Notes under the pieces: generated by a model
Told to the model about the DNA's origin: nothing
The model's database searches: none
What the model saw: only the letters and a program-made list of their open reading frames with translations
Assembly: GCA_003427395.1 (NCBI GenBank)
Contig: BFEA01000402.1
Coordinates: 876,344-918,118 of the forward strand
Direction: 5' to 3'
DNA length: 41,775 nucleotides
Origin: Chara braunii
Taxonomy: Eukaryota; Streptophyta; Charophyceae; Charales; Characeae
Shown: positions 41,403 to 41,775 of the stretch, piece after piece
Layout of the letters: each line of letters begins with the position of its first letter
Position numbering within the stretch: position 1 is the first letter of the stretch
Made by a program: the position numbers and the translations under genes

Positions 41403-41775
41403 TCATGAGGGCAGTGGACACTGTATCCCTCCATGATCTAGAGGAAGATTCATTCACATATTGCAGATCTAGTGAGCGGTCAAGCCCTAATGAAATGGCA
41501 CCCGCCTTTGTCACACAGACTGCTGGCAGCGGTGGAGCCTTCGATTCGCCAACTTGCAGTACCCATTCAAAGCAGGCTCGAAAAAATGCATTACTTGGTT
41601 CAAGAAAACAGGTATGGGTGAACTGGTGGGGAAGTGTTGGTGGTTTAAGAAACAGTGATGGGTAGTAAGGTTTTTCAGGTTATGAAACAGTTTTCACCTT
41701 TGGCAGTAGCTGATGCAGATCCCAGGGGTCGATCCCTTGACCTCAGCTTACCTGTGTACAGTATCTGCACAGTTC
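41403..41775. other. Right edge of window
   Basis: On the minus strand 41460-41430 carries the short-repeat core AATGAATCTTCCTCTAGATC, related to 3227-3380 and 35285-35420. The remainder is unassigned. GGTCGATCCC near 41728 resembles a box B site but is isolated. Confidence 0.45.

Overview
This window is repeat-dominated nuclear DNA from a eukaryote. It has long poly-A/poly-T runs, CT, CA, TA, CAA and CAT microsatellites, decayed retroelement ORFs, inverted-repeat elements nested in one another, and no compact operon-like gene layout. A DUF7869-type gene, LINE fragments with a plant-like ORF1, and a recurring retroelement motif (TTYGGCAG..TTCCC) point to a streptophyte lineage (charophyte alga, bryophyte or another large plant genome). 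That is inference at low confidence; no rRNA, organellar gene or certain host gene fixes the taxon.

Left part (1-6.5 kb): a compound CT/CA microsatellite, then a 500-bp module carrying hammerhead ribozyme sequence three times. One copy (741-800, +) has the whole type III architecture; one is inverted and cut at loop I; one is a half. Each flank ends in a (TA)n tract. Next come a dispersed terminal-inverted-repeat element split by a retroposed poly-A element (1521-2588), a foldback element (3892-4183), a 103-bp MITE (4432-4534), and 30-bp and 104-bp tandem arrays.

Middle part (6.5-18.7 kb): two direct repeats of about 1.1-1.2 kb (6495-7678 and 16503-17560) bracket 8.8 kb with no recognisable gag or pol. 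This resembles a large non-autonomous LTR element. Inside are one broken 253-codon ORF on the minus strand, a CA microsatellite, and two tandem arrays next to the right repeat. The right repeat abuts a decayed LINE ORF1 (DUF4283-like region plus CCHC knuckle) on the minus strand.

18.7-31 kb: more dispersed repeats. These include a hAT-like MITE with a perfect 8-bp target duplication (21856-22117), a covarying hairpin shared with the direct repeats, two 40-bp-period arrays, a degenerate tRNA-like sequence, and a 1.27-kb TIR element inserted into a ~200-bp tandem repeat. A possible 141-nt host exon lies at 29769-29909. A 38-bp Tn5 mosaic-end junction at 30736-30773 is almost certainly a sequencing-library artefact and marks an assembly join.

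31.2-34.4 kb, minus strand, is the only convincing gene-like cluster. It holds a DUF7869-type protein (D-x-DNCGGQNKN-x-GHTHTDID core) with one in-frame TGA before its C-terminal domain, followed by two tandem diverged copies of an unrecognised protein, the second frameshifted.

Right part (34.4-41.8 kb): a 22-bp perfect hairpin, the second copy of the TIR element, a second hAT-like MITE with its own 8-bp duplication, nested poly-A retroposons (one with a perfect 16-bp target duplication), and the C-terminal end of a LINE ORF2 with a zf-RVT-like domain.
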